Source: Planctomycetes bacterium syqfu (GTDB lineage: Bacteria > Planctomycetota > Phycisphaerae > Phycisphaerales > Phycisphaeraceae). Taken from it: 64,000 nucleotides of DNA. Below, piece by piece: positions 8,832-16,015 of this stretch. Each line of letters begins with the position of its first letter. Position 1 is the stretch's first letter. The notes beneath the pieces are model-generated. The model had not been told where the DNA came from. It searched no databases and saw only the letters and a list, made by a program, of their open reading frames with translations. The stretch lies in NCBI GenBank assembly GCA_020974905.1, contig CP087563.1:3596001-3660000 (forward strand), read 5' to 3'. Position numbers and translations under genes: made by a program.

Positions 8832-9554
8832 TCAATATCTTTTGATCGTTGTTCGCAAAATTGCGACACTGGCAACCGCTGCAGTCTCGATACGCAGTAC
8901 ATACGGTGCAAACTGCCATGACCTAAAGCCTTGCTCCAACGCCCATTGGATCTCATCATCCGTAAAACCGCCCTCGGGTCCAATGAGCATTAACATTGTT
9001 TTGATTTGCGAATTTGGGACGTCGATCTGCTCGCCTGTTGGCAGGCCGATGCGCTTTTCATCAAATGGTCGCTGCGCCAAGCCCTTCAAATCCATGGGTT
9101 GGCTGATCATCATGCCATGTGTTCGACCGCATTGTTTGGAGGCCTCAGCGATGATGCGCTCAAAGCGATCAAGCTTGTTGGGCTTGGCTTCGACGACGCT
9201 GCGCTCGGTGTTGATCGGGATCAATTCATCGACACCCAATTGGCAAAGCTGATTGACCATATCATCCGCCCTGCCCCCCTTGGGCATCGCGCAGGCCAAT
9301 GTGATGCGGGGCAGCAGTGGCGGGACCTGCGAGACTTCCTGAATCTCGACCGCCATCACCGGCTTGCATTGGGTGATCTGCCCCACCGCCAATTGCCCTG
9401 TGCCATCCACCAACTCCACGCGGTCACCGGTTTGCATGCGCAGGACTTTCCAGGCATGTTTACTCTGCTGCGGATCAAGCTCGACGGTCAATCCAACGGA
9501 GAATGCTGCAACCACCTGCTGTGTCGAACTTTGCCCCACATAAAAGCGTCTCAT
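8832..9554 (-). CDS. rsmE: 16S rRNA (uracil(1498)-N(3))-methyltransferase
   Basis: RsmE methylates U1498 of 16S rRNA using S-adenosylmethionine. The 240-residue product has the N-terminal PUA-like domain (M-R-R-F-Y-V, then H-A-W-K-V-L-R-M) and the SPOUT knot at the C-terminus, with M-L-M-I-G-P-E-G-G-F-T-D-D-E and L-R-I-E-T-A-A-V-A-S-V, both strongly conserved in RsmE. The length is normal. AGAGG precedes the ATG. It is the last host gene before the integrated element, so its promoter region (9555-9657) probably holds the element's left boundary. Confidence 0.95.
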   Translation of the reverse strand: MRRFYVGQSSTQQVVAAFSVGLTVELDPQQSKHAWKVLRMQTGDRVELVDGTGQLAVGQITQCKPVMAVEIQEVSQVPPLLPRITLACAMPKGGRADDMVNQLCQLGVDELIPINTERSVVEAKPNKLDRFERIIAEASKQCGRTHGMMISQPMDLKGLAQRPFDEKRIGLPTGEQIDVPNSQIKTMLMLIGPEGGFTDDEIQWALEQGFRSWQFAPYVLRIETAAVASVAILRTTIKRY

Positions 9555-9657
9555 CGGACCTCTTTTCCAAACCTTGCTGATTCTGGCGACTCAACGGCAT
9601 GCAAGAATTTTGAGTCTGCTGCGCCAATGGTCGATAACATATAAAATTCTGTACAAC

Positions 9658-9909
9658 TCAACGCTTCGATCCAGTCTTTAAATCGTTCTCTAGCAACTGT
9701 TTAACAAAACCGGAAATTTCTTCCCATTTTTCGTGCAAGGATACGATATTCCGGACATTGGGTCCGTTAATCACGCCTTGCCAAAGCAGGTTGTTCAACT
9801 CGTCGCTGAGGGTTGACCGGTTCTTTAATGCCCGTTCCTGCAAGCGGTACAGAAGTTGGTTGTCTATCGTGACTGATTTGCGCGTGCGATTCTTCCTTGG
9901 TCTTGGCAT
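9658..9909 (-). CDS. Ribbon-helix-helix (CopG/Arc-like) DNA-binding protein
   Basis: An 83-residue protein with a basic N-terminus (M-P-R-P-R-K-N-R-T-R), a short strand K-S-V-T-I-D, and two helices (N-Q-L-L-Y-R-L-Q-E-R-A-L then S-T-L-S-D-E-L-N-N-L-L-W-Q-G-V), the plan of RHH repressors. GGGAG precedes the ATG. It is the most distal gene of the element, 143 bases of it overlapping the end of the upstream gene in another frame. It is the best candidate for the protein binding the palindrome at 20302-20328, although that link is inference. It could instead be an antitoxin-type RHH; no toxin partner is seen. Confidence 0.72.
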   Translation of the reverse strand: MPRPRKNRTRKSVTIDNQLLYRLQERALKNRSTLSDELNNLLWQGVINGPNVRNIVSLHEKWEEISGFVKQLLENDLKTGSKR

Positions 9910-10135
9910 GGATACTCCCGGGTTCGGCGGTTATGCCATCCATGGTAGCATCTGCCCCACGATAGAGCATTCGGACATCGGCTTTTATGTCCCTGATGTC
10001 CTCCTGCATGTTTGTTATCTGACCTTGCACCCAGAACACCAAGGCAATGAGAAATACCTGCGGACTCTGTTTAGCCAGAGCCAGCAGGTCAACACCGTTG
10101 CCGGTCGGTTTCGTAATAATTATTTTGTCGTTCAT
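9767..10135 (-). CDS. Holin-like single-pass membrane protein of the viral element
   Basis: A 122-residue protein. Residues about 25-40 form one membrane segment (S-P-Q-V-F-L-I-A-L-V-F-W-V-Q-G), followed by a short coiled coil (N-M-Q-E-D-I-R-D-I-K-A-D-V-R-M-L) and a polar C-terminus. The layout resembles small phage holins with an N-terminal membrane segment, and its place behind the lipoprotein gene (4-base ATGA overlap) fits a lysis module, but no endolysin is visible. The last 47 codons are read in a different frame from the start of the RHH gene, so this stretch encodes two proteins. Confidence 0.62.
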   Translation of the reverse strand: MNDKIIITKPTGNGVDLLALAKQSPQVFLIALVFWVQGQITNMQEDIRDIKADVRMLYRGADATMDGITAEPGSIHAKTKEESHAQISHDRQPTSVPLAGTGIKEPVNPQRRVEQPALARRD

Positions 10136-10590
10136 AGTCCGGGTTTCAAATCAATGGGGACATCGGTTTTCGGTGCGTTGGTGTTGTCCAGGTCATTGTT
10201 ACCGCTGGTTGCGGATTGAGTGCCTGCGCGTTTGGCGTCTGCTCCACCTTCTACGGACTGGCTTAGCTTGTCGATGTAAATGAACACGCCACCGTTGGCC
10301 CTGGCTGCTTTGGCCATGGCTTGCGGATTGGGTTTACCGTCATCGCTGCCTTCGTAAACATCGACGCCCAGGGTGACGGGATCGGTTTTACCGTCGGCAC
10401 CTGGTAGCGTGGCCGTGGGCTTGAGCACGTCGATACCATCGAGCGATAGACCAACCTGGTTAACGCCCTGGTGTGTCCAGCTGCCGGATTCCTCAGCTGC
10501 GTGCGTGGCCGGTTGGTTGTCGGTTGTCGCACAGCCTGGCAAAAGTACGGATGCAACACAAAGTAGAATGAGAGTGATGAAAATACGCAT
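10132..10590 (-). CDS. Putative lipoprotein of the viral element
   Basis: A 152-residue protein with a lipoprotein signal peptide: MRIFITLILLCVASV followed by the lipobox L-P-G-C at residues 18-21. The mature part is polar and rich in D, G, N and T, with no clear domain. AAGGAG lies 9 bases before the ATG. Its place next to a holin-like gene suggests a spanin-like or superinfection-exclusion role, but either is only a guess; it could also be a host-surface modifier expressed in the lysogen. Confidence 0.6.
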   Translation of the reverse strand: MRIFITLILLCVASVLLPGCATTDNQPATHAAEESGSWTHQGVNQVGLSLDGIDVLKPTATLPGADGKTDPVTLGVDVYEGSDDGKPNPQAMAKAARANGGVFIYIDKLSQSVEGGADAKRAGTQSATSGNNDLDNTNAPKTDVPIDLKPGL

Positions 10591-10631
10591 GTTTAAGGCT
10601 CCTTTTTTTCTAGCGCAGATCTGCGCATGTA

Positions 10632-12359
10632 TTAATGTGCGGTGATTGTCTTAAAGAACGTTGCGGGATCATTCCAGTTGGCATGCTCGGTATCACGTTG
10701 GGCAGTCGTGACCACTGAGCGTCTCCATGTGACATGACGGATCGTACCTACGAAGTCGTTAAGCGGTGTCGGTCCGGTGAAGTTGATCCCGCCGCCGATG
10801 CGGATTGCGTTGCCCGTTGACCAATCAACACCAGCAAGGTCTGCATCGTGTGACGCGCTGCCCGCTGCCCCGTCGATATATGCCCAAGCCGCCCCGGTCG
10901 TGTTGTCATAGGTGTTGAGCAAGCGGTGTAGATTACCGTCGTTTAACAACGCGGTTCGGTACTGATAGGCGCCAGCCCCCACTGAATTCGTCACGCCCCA
11001 CCAAGGCGATTCGTCATTGCCATACAACACTGAGGCACATTCCAGGTCGGCACCGTCCTTGCAGTTACTGACAAGCGTCTCGTACACGTCGCCGGTTAAT
11101 GTGGTCTTGATGTCAACACCAATCGACAAGTCGCCTGCGCCTGAGTCCAGGATACCGCCGGTGTTGGGGACTGATACTGAGCCATTGCCACCAAAGACCA
11201 GACCATCGGCGGACGTGGTGCAGTCGCCGGATACGGTTGCATGCAGGTCGTTGGGTGATAGATCGTACATGGTGCCACCTGCCGGATCATCCAGCATGGG
11301 TAGCCACAAATCATAGTCCACCATGGCAGCATGTCGTCCGTACGTGCTGGCCGCTGCTGGCTCGCTACGTGTGCCGTCATACTCAAGACGCACGGTCTTA
11401 TCCGTTGAGTCTGAGACGTTGGGGATCAATCCCAACCAACCGATAGCAACGCCCCATTGCTTGACCGTCGCGCGTGGATACTCGGTTAAACCGTCTGCGG
11501 AATAGACGCGGACATCGCCACCGTCGGGACGTATGATGGCGCGTGCCTGGTCTGACATGATGGACTTTGGAAACCATACCAGGTGTGACGTGTGGCCACC
11601 TGCCCCAACCTTGCTTGAGTCGATGGTGATAGTGTCATAGGGCGTTGTCCCGCCAACGATGGTAAGCTTGCCAGTGTATGTAATCTTGGCTGTGTTGGCC
11701 GCGTTGGTGGTTCGCAAAAAAAGCTTGTGACCTGCGGGGATTGTCCAATTTTTGACGGTGTTGCCGTTGACACCGCCCGCCTCTTTCCAACGGCTCGCGT
11801 CGGTGTTGTCGCGCACTTCAACGACTGCATCATCGCCCGTGATGACCGCTGAGTTGATGTCCAATGATCGACCGGTTGCCATCTCAATGACTTGCTCGCC
11901 ATCGACTGACGTTGTGGTCTTTGATGCATCAAGCCAAAAGGCTGCGGCTTGCTCGGACATGTCAATCGTAACGGGTTCCGTCTTGACGGTTCCGGTTGTG
12001 ACAACGGTTGGCGTACCTGCGATGGTGACGGCCGATGCAAGCGATTGACCGATGAGACGTTTTTGTTTTGATGGGTCGGCGTCATTGGGATTACCACCCG
12101 CTGCCAGTTCAAATGATCCGCCAGCTTTTGCATCCCACCAAACCCATATTCGGTCAAAGGAAAAATGTTCCCAACCATCACCAGGAGAATGCAATCGCGT
12201 GCGATTGTTGGTGTTTTGCGTTGGCGATACATAGACGACGATGTCCGGGTCGGACATATGTACAAGCTGGAGTGTGTGACCGTCAAGTGCAAACTCAACG
12301 CCGTTACCAGCCGTATCGGTGAGGATTGGAGGAAGATTTTTAATCGGTAATTCAGGCAT
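10632..12359 (-). CDS. Putative spike / receptor-binding protein with LamG-like C-terminus
   Basis: The largest gene of the element (575 residues). The N-terminal ~330 residues are beta-rich and have no named domain. From about residue 350 the pattern of a LamG/concanavalin-like jelly roll appears: M-Y-D-L-S-P-N-D-L-H-A-T-V-S-G-D, G-L-V-F-G-G-N-G-S-V-S-V, and near the end F-V-G-T-I-R-H-V-T-W. Such domains bind glycans and occur in phage fibres and spikes. It has no signal peptide or membrane segment. By position (after the capsid and membrane genes) and size it is the best candidate for the vertex spike. GGAAGTAG precedes the ATG. Confidence 0.68.
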   Translation of the reverse strand: MPELPIKNLPPILTDTAGNGVEFALDGHTLQLVHMSDPDIVVYVSPTQNTNNRTRLHSPGDGWEHFSFDRIWVWWDAKAGGSFELAAGGNPNDADPSKQKRLIGQSLASAVTIAGTPTVVTTGTVKTEPVTIDMSEQAAAFWLDASKTTTSVDGEQVIEMATGRSLDINSAVITGDDAVVEVRDNTDASRWKEAGGVNGNTVKNWTIPAGHKLFLRTTNAANTAKITYTGKLTIVGGTTPYDTITIDSSKVGAGGHTSHLVWFPKSIMSDQARAIIRPDGGDVRVYSADGLTEYPRATVKQWGVAIGWLGLIPNVSDSTDKTVRLEYDGTRSEPAAASTYGRHAAMVDYDLWLPMLDDPAGGTMYDLSPNDLHATVSGDCTTSADGLVFGGNGSVSVPNTGGILDSGAGDLSIGVDIKTTLTGDVYETLVSNCKDGADLECASVLYGNDESPWWGVTNSVGAGAYQYRTALLNDGNLHRLLNTYDNTTGAAWAYIDGAAGSASHDADLAGVDWSTGNAIRIGGGINFTGPTPLNDFVGTIRHVTWRRSVVTTAQRDTEHANWNDPATFFKTITAH

Positions 12360-12365
12360 TTTTTT

Positions 12366-12737
12366 CTACTTCCTGAAAAAGAAATACAGTGCTGCAATGC
12401 CGGTGATGGGCAACGCGAGTTGGCCGACTAAGCGGCCTGTCTCGGTCTGCGTACCGGTGATGCCTTGCACTAAGTTGGAGACGGTAGCGAATTGGTTACG
12501 TAATGCGGCCCCCTGCTGATCGACAATACCGAATAGAGCCGAGCCACCTTGTTTAACCAGGTCAACAACGTCCTTAGCGTCAACGCCCTGCTGAGACAGT
12601 GACAAACCGCCGCTGATGTCCTGCACCTGGCTAACGTCGACCAGGGCAAGTGAGCCACCGGAATAAGCGTCGATGACCGAATCATCCTGGCCAAAATTGA
12701 TGGCCTCTTGTCTTTGCTCTGATTTGTTACTCGACAT
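12366..12737 (-). CDS. Tail-anchored virion membrane protein candidate
   Basis: A 123-residue protein with a polar, G/S/V/Q-rich body and one membrane segment at the very C-terminus (L-A-L-P-I-T-G-I-A-A-L-Y-F-F-F), closed by R-K. The same arrangement, single C-terminal helix plus basic end, recurs in three other genes of the element. The start overlaps the end of the preceding gene by 11 bases. I recognise no family; a role in the internal membrane of the particle is inferred from topology and context. Confidence 0.6.
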   Translation of the reverse strand: MSSNKSEQRQEAINFGQDDSVIDAYSGGSLALVDVSQVQDISGGLSLSQQGVDAKDVVDLVKQGGSALFGIVDQQGAALRNQFATVSNLVQGITGTQTETGRLVGQLALPITGIAALYFFFRK

Positions 12738-13212
12738 CGTCGGGAGTCCAGATAAAGGTTGTTTCTAAGACTTGGTAATCGGCAAACAGTAATTGCACGG
12801 CCTTCTGTGATGCTCGGTGTGTGCTGATGACGCCATCAAGTTTGTGTTGCTTGACAAGGCCTTTGCTCACATCCTCAAGCGCTTTACCGAAGCCCGGAGC
12901 GACGACGGCATTGATTTCAAGAAAACGCTTTTCATGCATGATGCGGATGGCACAAACATAAACACCGGCGTAACTGCCATCGGGAGCAATCACGCCAAAG
13001 ATGTTGACCTTGCCTTTGTCGCGTGCTTCAAACAATCCGTCGGCGTCCACGTCGTTATCAGGCAAAGCCAATGTGTCTAGCGATGCCGCGATTTTCGACG
13101 GCCGCGTCGGTGCGGGGACTTGGACGAGACGGCATAAACGATTGCCGCCGTCACTCCCAGGACTGTCACTGTTGCTAGTGCCGGGCTGCGTTTGCTCAAG
13201 TCGCTGAACCAT
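12727..13212 (-). CDS. Hypothetical viral protein, possible GNAT-like fold
   Basis: 161 residues from the ATG at 13212, which has GGAGG eight bases upstream. The first ~45 codons overlap the membrane-protein gene at 13077-13322 in another frame and read as low-complexity sequence, so the folded domain probably begins near residue 46 (A-S-L-D-T-L-A-L-P). The rest alternates strands and helices (V-N-I-F-G-V-I-A-P-D-G, V-Y-V-C-A-I-R-I-M-H, I-N-A-V-V-A-P-G-F-G-K-A-L) in a way that recalls acetyltransferase-like folds. The resemblance is weak. A TTG start near 13070 is a less likely alternative. Confidence 0.5.
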   Translation of the reverse strand: MVQRLEQTQPGTSNSDSPGSDGGNRLCRLVQVPAPTRPSKIAASLDTLALPDNDVDADGLFEARDKGKVNIFGVIAPDGSYAGVYVCAIRIMHEKRFLEINAVVAPGFGKALEDVSKGLVKQHKLDGVISTHRASQKAVQLLFADYQVLETTFIWTPDDVE

Positions 13213-13322
13213 TCGGTAAGGCCTCCGCTGTTATGTGTGACGGTATTAAAAAAATCACCTTGTGTTGACGGCCCTTGTGCGGCCGTCGGTGAAATGTTGA
13301 TAGGGTTAGATGCTCCGGTCAT
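13077..13322 (-). CDS. Small single-pass virion membrane protein candidate
   Basis: An 81-residue protein with a polar N-terminal half, one membrane segment (P-A-L-A-T-V-T-V-L-G-V-T-A-A-I-V-Y-A-V) and a very basic end (P-H-R-R-G-R-R-K-S-R-H-R). The basic tail could face nucleic acid inside the particle. The ATG overlaps the stop of the previous gene (ATGA) behind a GAAGGTGGTG site, so translation is coupled. Confidence 0.62.
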   Translation of the reverse strand: MTGASNPINISPTAAQGPSTQGDFFNTVTHNSGGLTEWFSDLSKRSPALATVTVLGVTAAIVYAVSSKSPHRRGRRKSRHR

Positions 13323-13642
13323 CGCTTCACCACCTTCGCAGCAGTGCGGACAATTGGCCCCGCGACGATGACCGCCGAGACGCCAATCACGGCGACAAGG
13401 GCAAGCTTCGTTGTTGGCGAGTTTGCAACCTTCTCGGCCGTGTTGGTGACTGCGGTTGTAACGGTGGTCAATGCATCGCCGGTGTAATCGTCGATGACAT
13501 CGGCCCCGTTCTCAAAGTTGGTTGAATAGCTATCTGTGAGATTGTTTTTTTGCGTTAGCCAAGTCTCAATTGGGTTGGTGATGCCACGCTTAAACAATGA
13601 CCACAGAGAGCCGGGGTTTTGATCGATGGGAGCGATGGACAT
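13319..13642 (-). CDS. Small single-pass virion membrane protein candidate
   Basis: A 107-residue protein, polar and T/N-rich for about 75 residues, then one membrane segment (L-A-L-V-A-V-I-G-V-S-A-V-I-V-A-G-P-I-V) and a basic end (A-A-K-V-V-K-R). AAGAAGG precedes the start and the upstream stop codon is 3 bases away. It is the second of a run of look-alike tail-anchored proteins directly behind the capsid gene. Confidence 0.62.
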   Translation of the reverse strand: MSIAPIDQNPGSLWSLFKRGITNPIETWLTQKNNLTDSYSTNFENGADVIDDYTGDALTTVTTAVTNTAEKVANSPTTKLALVAVIGVSAVIVAGPIVRTAAKVVKR

Positions 13643-13645
13643 GGC

Positions 13646-14134
13646 TTAAGCCTTCTTTACGATGTACGCCAGTGCTGCCAAACCAGCGACACCGGCCGCA
13701 GCAATGCCAAGACCGATAGCGGCATTGGAAACGCCCCCACCTTTGCCGATGGTCTGCTCGACCGTCTGCGTCCCTGGCAACGCTGCGTTGCGGTTGATGT
13801 CGTTGGATACCTGTTGACTTGAGAGTCGGTAACTCAAGCCCTCAATCGCTGCATCGGCCAGACTTCTTGCTGACTGACCGACAAAGCCCTCAAACGCCGA
13901 GCCAACACTACCGAACAGATCGCCCAGGATGTTGTTGGCTGGCTTGGTGGTTGACGCGGGTATCTCAGAGACATAGATACCATTGCCAGCCGTGGGCAGG
14001 TACTCGTAAGTTGAAATGATGTCATCGGTCAGAAAATCATCCGTGAACAATGCTGACGATGTAATCAAATCACTTGCGTTACTGCTGGCTGCACCGCCAA
14101 CCAGGAATGGGTCATACAAACTGTAGTCGGGCAT
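13646..14134 (-). CDS. Tail-anchored virion membrane protein candidate
   Basis: 162 residues, first gene after the capsid candidate. The body is acidic and S/T-rich, and the C-terminus is a glycine- and alanine-rich membrane segment (A-A-I-G-L-G-I-A-A-A-G-V-A-G-L-A-A-L-A-Y-I-V) ending K-K-A. AAAGGGG precedes the ATG. The topology suggests anchoring in the viral internal membrane with the large domain facing the capsid shell. No family is recognised. Confidence 0.62.
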   Translation of the reverse strand: MPDYSLYDPFLVGGAASSNASDLITSSALFTDDFLTDDIISTYEYLPTAGNGIYVSEIPASTTKPANNILGDLFGSVGSAFEGFVGQSARSLADAAIEGLSYRLSSQQVSNDINRNAALPGTQTVEQTIGKGGGVSNAAIGLGIAAAGVAGLAALAYIVKKA

Positions 14135-14182
14135 GATGCGCCCCTTTCAACGTGTTACGGTTGACCTGGTGAACTGTAATGC

Positions 14183-15184
14183 TTAGCCCGCGACGTTTGG
14201 AGTTTCAATGAATGTGTCCTCGATGATGTACAGTTCATCGGTTGCCACATTCGTAACATCGAGCTCAAGTTGCAGACGATCCGGACCAGATAAGACGATC
14301 ATGTCTTCGGTGTGTTCCGGTCGGCCAAGGTCGACAAAGCGCATGCCGGTGACAACCTGGTTGTAATCAGCCTGGTTCATGTCGGCCAGATCGTCCCATG
14401 AACGCGGTAACGAATTGTTGGTGTACACACTGAATTGCACGTTGTTCACGATGGTGTCCACCAACTGACCATTTGACCATGCATAAATCGTCAAGCCGGA
14501 ATACCAGACATCATTTTGCAGGTCGATTTTCAGCTTGGGATTCGTCGCGGTGATCGGAACAATCTGGTGGCTGATGATATGACGCATGTAATTGCGCATG
14601 CGACCACCAACGGCCGTGTCGTCCTGGCCGACTACGCCAATCTGCGTAAATTCAAGTTGCACGTTTGACAGGCTGTGAGAACCACCACCGCCCGCCGTGG
14701 CCATGTCGTCGACCGTGCCCCATTGGACGCCCAGGTTAAACGAGCGAGCGCCATAAGCAGAGATGGGAGAGAAGTAATCGCCCGCGTCGATGGGAATGTC
14801 AAACGAGTAAACGAAGTTGTGGGACGCTTGCGTGTTCCCAGGGGCGACGGTTCGCGGAGTTGTGCGGTAGTACTGGAAGTGCCGGTTTTGCAGATCAAAG
14901 CCGGGTTGACTGAATCGCTTGTCAGACGTATTGAGGAACACGTCCAGATTCTTGATCAGACGCAACGCTGCATAGGGTTTGAGCGTTGAGTTCGCATCGG
15001 CAACGGTGTAAGTGCCGGACAAACGGCAACGGATTTTGTGCGTGACGATACCGAGCAACATCGTTTTGGAACGATACTGACCGGCTGCAAAGTCGATGGT
15101 TTCGCCCTTCTGTTCAAAGGGCGACATCTTGCGAATTTCTTTGGACGTGATGGTGCGGTGTCCGTTTCGGGGTCGGAATGACAT
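14183..15184 (-). CDS. Major capsid protein, double jelly-roll type (predicted)
   Basis: 333 residues, beta-rich with almost no long helices. Two consecutive units can be seen. The first (about 28-190) has H-K-I-R-C-R-L-S-G-T-Y-T-V, L-K-P-Y-A-A-L-R-L-I-K-N-L-D-V-F-L and Y-S-F-D-I-P-I-D-A-G. The second (about 205-330) has L-K-I-D-L-Q-N-D-V-W-Y-S-G-L-T-I-Y-A-W, V-N-N-V-Q-F-S-V-Y and L-Q-L-E-L-D-V-T-N-V-A. The order resembles PM2 P2 and related capsid proteins of the PRD1-adenovirus lineage, with a size between PM2 P2 (269) and PRD1 P3 (395). Its neighbours (packaging ATPase, membrane proteins) support the call. The assignment is by pattern only; a fold prediction would settle it. Confidence 0.78.
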   Translation of the reverse strand: MSFRPRNGHRTITSKEIRKMSPFEQKGETIDFAAGQYRSKTMLLGIVTHKIRCRLSGTYTVADANSTLKPYAALRLIKNLDVFLNTSDKRFSQPGFDLQNRHFQYYRTTPRTVAPGNTQASHNFVYSFDIPIDAGDYFSPISAYGARSFNLGVQWGTVDDMATAGGGGSHSLSNVQLEFTQIGVVGQDDTAVGGRMRNYMRHIISHQIVPITATNPKLKIDLQNDVWYSGLTIYAWSNGQLVDTIVNNVQFSVYTNNSLPRSWDDLADMNQADYNQVVTGMRFVDLGRPEHTEDMIVLSGPDRLQLELDVTNVATDELYIIEDTFIETPNVAG

Positions 15185-15235
15185 GTGTATTTTCTCGCTG
15201 TTAAGTGTTACGGGGGAGATCCACGCCAGAGCCGA

Positions 15236-15400
15236 TTAAACGGCCGCCTTGGGGACGTATTGGTTCCAGTACTTGCGAATCATCGGAGCGGCAACACCAA
15301 TGGCAAAGCCGGTCACCGCGATGGTAACCGCGATTTCCTTGACCTTGGTTTTGTTGCTTGCGCGACGGCTGTAAGTTCGACGACGTTTACGAGTGGCCAT
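15236..15400 (-). CDS. 54-residue membrane protein of the viral element
   Basis: A small gene just upstream of the capsid gene. The product starts MATRKRRRTYSRR, continues with one membrane segment (E-I-A-V-T-I-A-V-T-G-F-A-I-G-V-A-A-P-M-I) and ends R-K-Y-W-N-Q-Y-V-P-K-A-A-V. GAAAGGATT precedes the ATG. The very basic N-terminus next to a membrane helix could bind packaged DNA at the inner membrane face, as proposed for small proteins in PM2-like particles; that is inference. Confidence 0.68.
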   Translation of the reverse strand: MATRKRRRTYSRRASNKTKVKEIAVTIAVTGFAIGVAAPMIRKYWNQYVPKAAV

Positions 15401-15481
15401 GATTGAATCCTTTCGATGTTGGTTGATGGTGGCCTGTTTGTTTCAGACTCCATTCAAAACCACAATGCACGTGGCGCAACC

Positions 15482-16015
15482 CTAGCCGCGATATTTTGCC
15501 ATGCCTTTTTTGGGAGCTTCGTAGGGTGTGGCGTGCAAGAACTCATAACGCCCCAGCTTGGTAGCCTGGCTTAAACCAGGTTGAGCAAACATCGCGGCCA
15601 GTTCGTCGGCGTCCTGCTGGTTGCACTTGAACACAATGACATCGTCACAGTTTTCACGAGCCGTCTTATCAATGCCGGTGTAACGTTGAGCAATGACAAT
15701 GCACATGTGTCCCAGGTGTCGCCCTTCTTCGAGCATCCACAATGCATCCGTGCGTTGTGCTTTGTCTCTGAACACTTTTGCCGCGTCATCAATCACGACA
15801 ACACAGCCGCGTTTTTGCTTCACGGCCCGGACGAATTTTTCCCAGGACTTGAACACCAACGCCCGTGGCCAACCATTGACGCCGCGTCCCTCACGGACCG
15901 ATTGCCGATCAAAGACCAGGACATCACGTTTAACGTTGCGCGTGATGTCCTTGACGGCAACGCTTTTGCCGGAGAGCGACGGCCCGACAACCATGATGTG
16001 GGACATGGGTCTCAT
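15482..16015 (-). CDS. A32-like (FtsK/HerA superfamily) genome-packaging ATPase
   Basis: 177 residues. Walker A is G-P-S-L-S-G-K-S-V at about residues 12-20, and Walker B is C-V-V-V-I-D-D-A at about 71-78. A sensor-like region follows (H-M-C-I-V-I-A-Q-R-Y), then V-I-V-F-K-C-N. The layout and small size match the packaging ATPases of tailless membrane-containing viruses (PRD1 P9, PM2 P9 type) and not tailed-phage terminases. It would pump DNA into preformed capsids. AAGGATT precedes the ATG. It overlaps the upstream gene by 4 bases and lies two genes before the capsid gene, the usual neighbourhood. Confidence 0.82.
   Translation of the reverse strand: MRPMSHIMVVGPSLSGKSVAVKDITRNVKRDVLVFDRQSVREGRGVNGWPRALVFKSWEKFVRAVKQKRGCVVVIDDAAKVFRDKAQRTDALWMLEEGRHLGHMCIVIAQRYTGIDKTARENCDDVIVFKCNQQDADELAAMFAQPGLSQATKLGRYEFLHATPYEAPKKGMAKYRG

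Noticed and set aside
9628-9656. dif-like site at the left junction (CGATAA ... CTGTAC) and a similar CCGATAA ... TTATGTCAA at 20289-20310
   Set aside because: Centres are of the wrong length and differ from each other, and the arms match the dif consensus only in part. Not enough to call XerCD sites.
11486-12397. 303-residue minus-strand frame inside the spike gene
   Set aside because: Serine-, arginine- and proline-rich shadow of the spike frame, with no family likeness and no independent start site.
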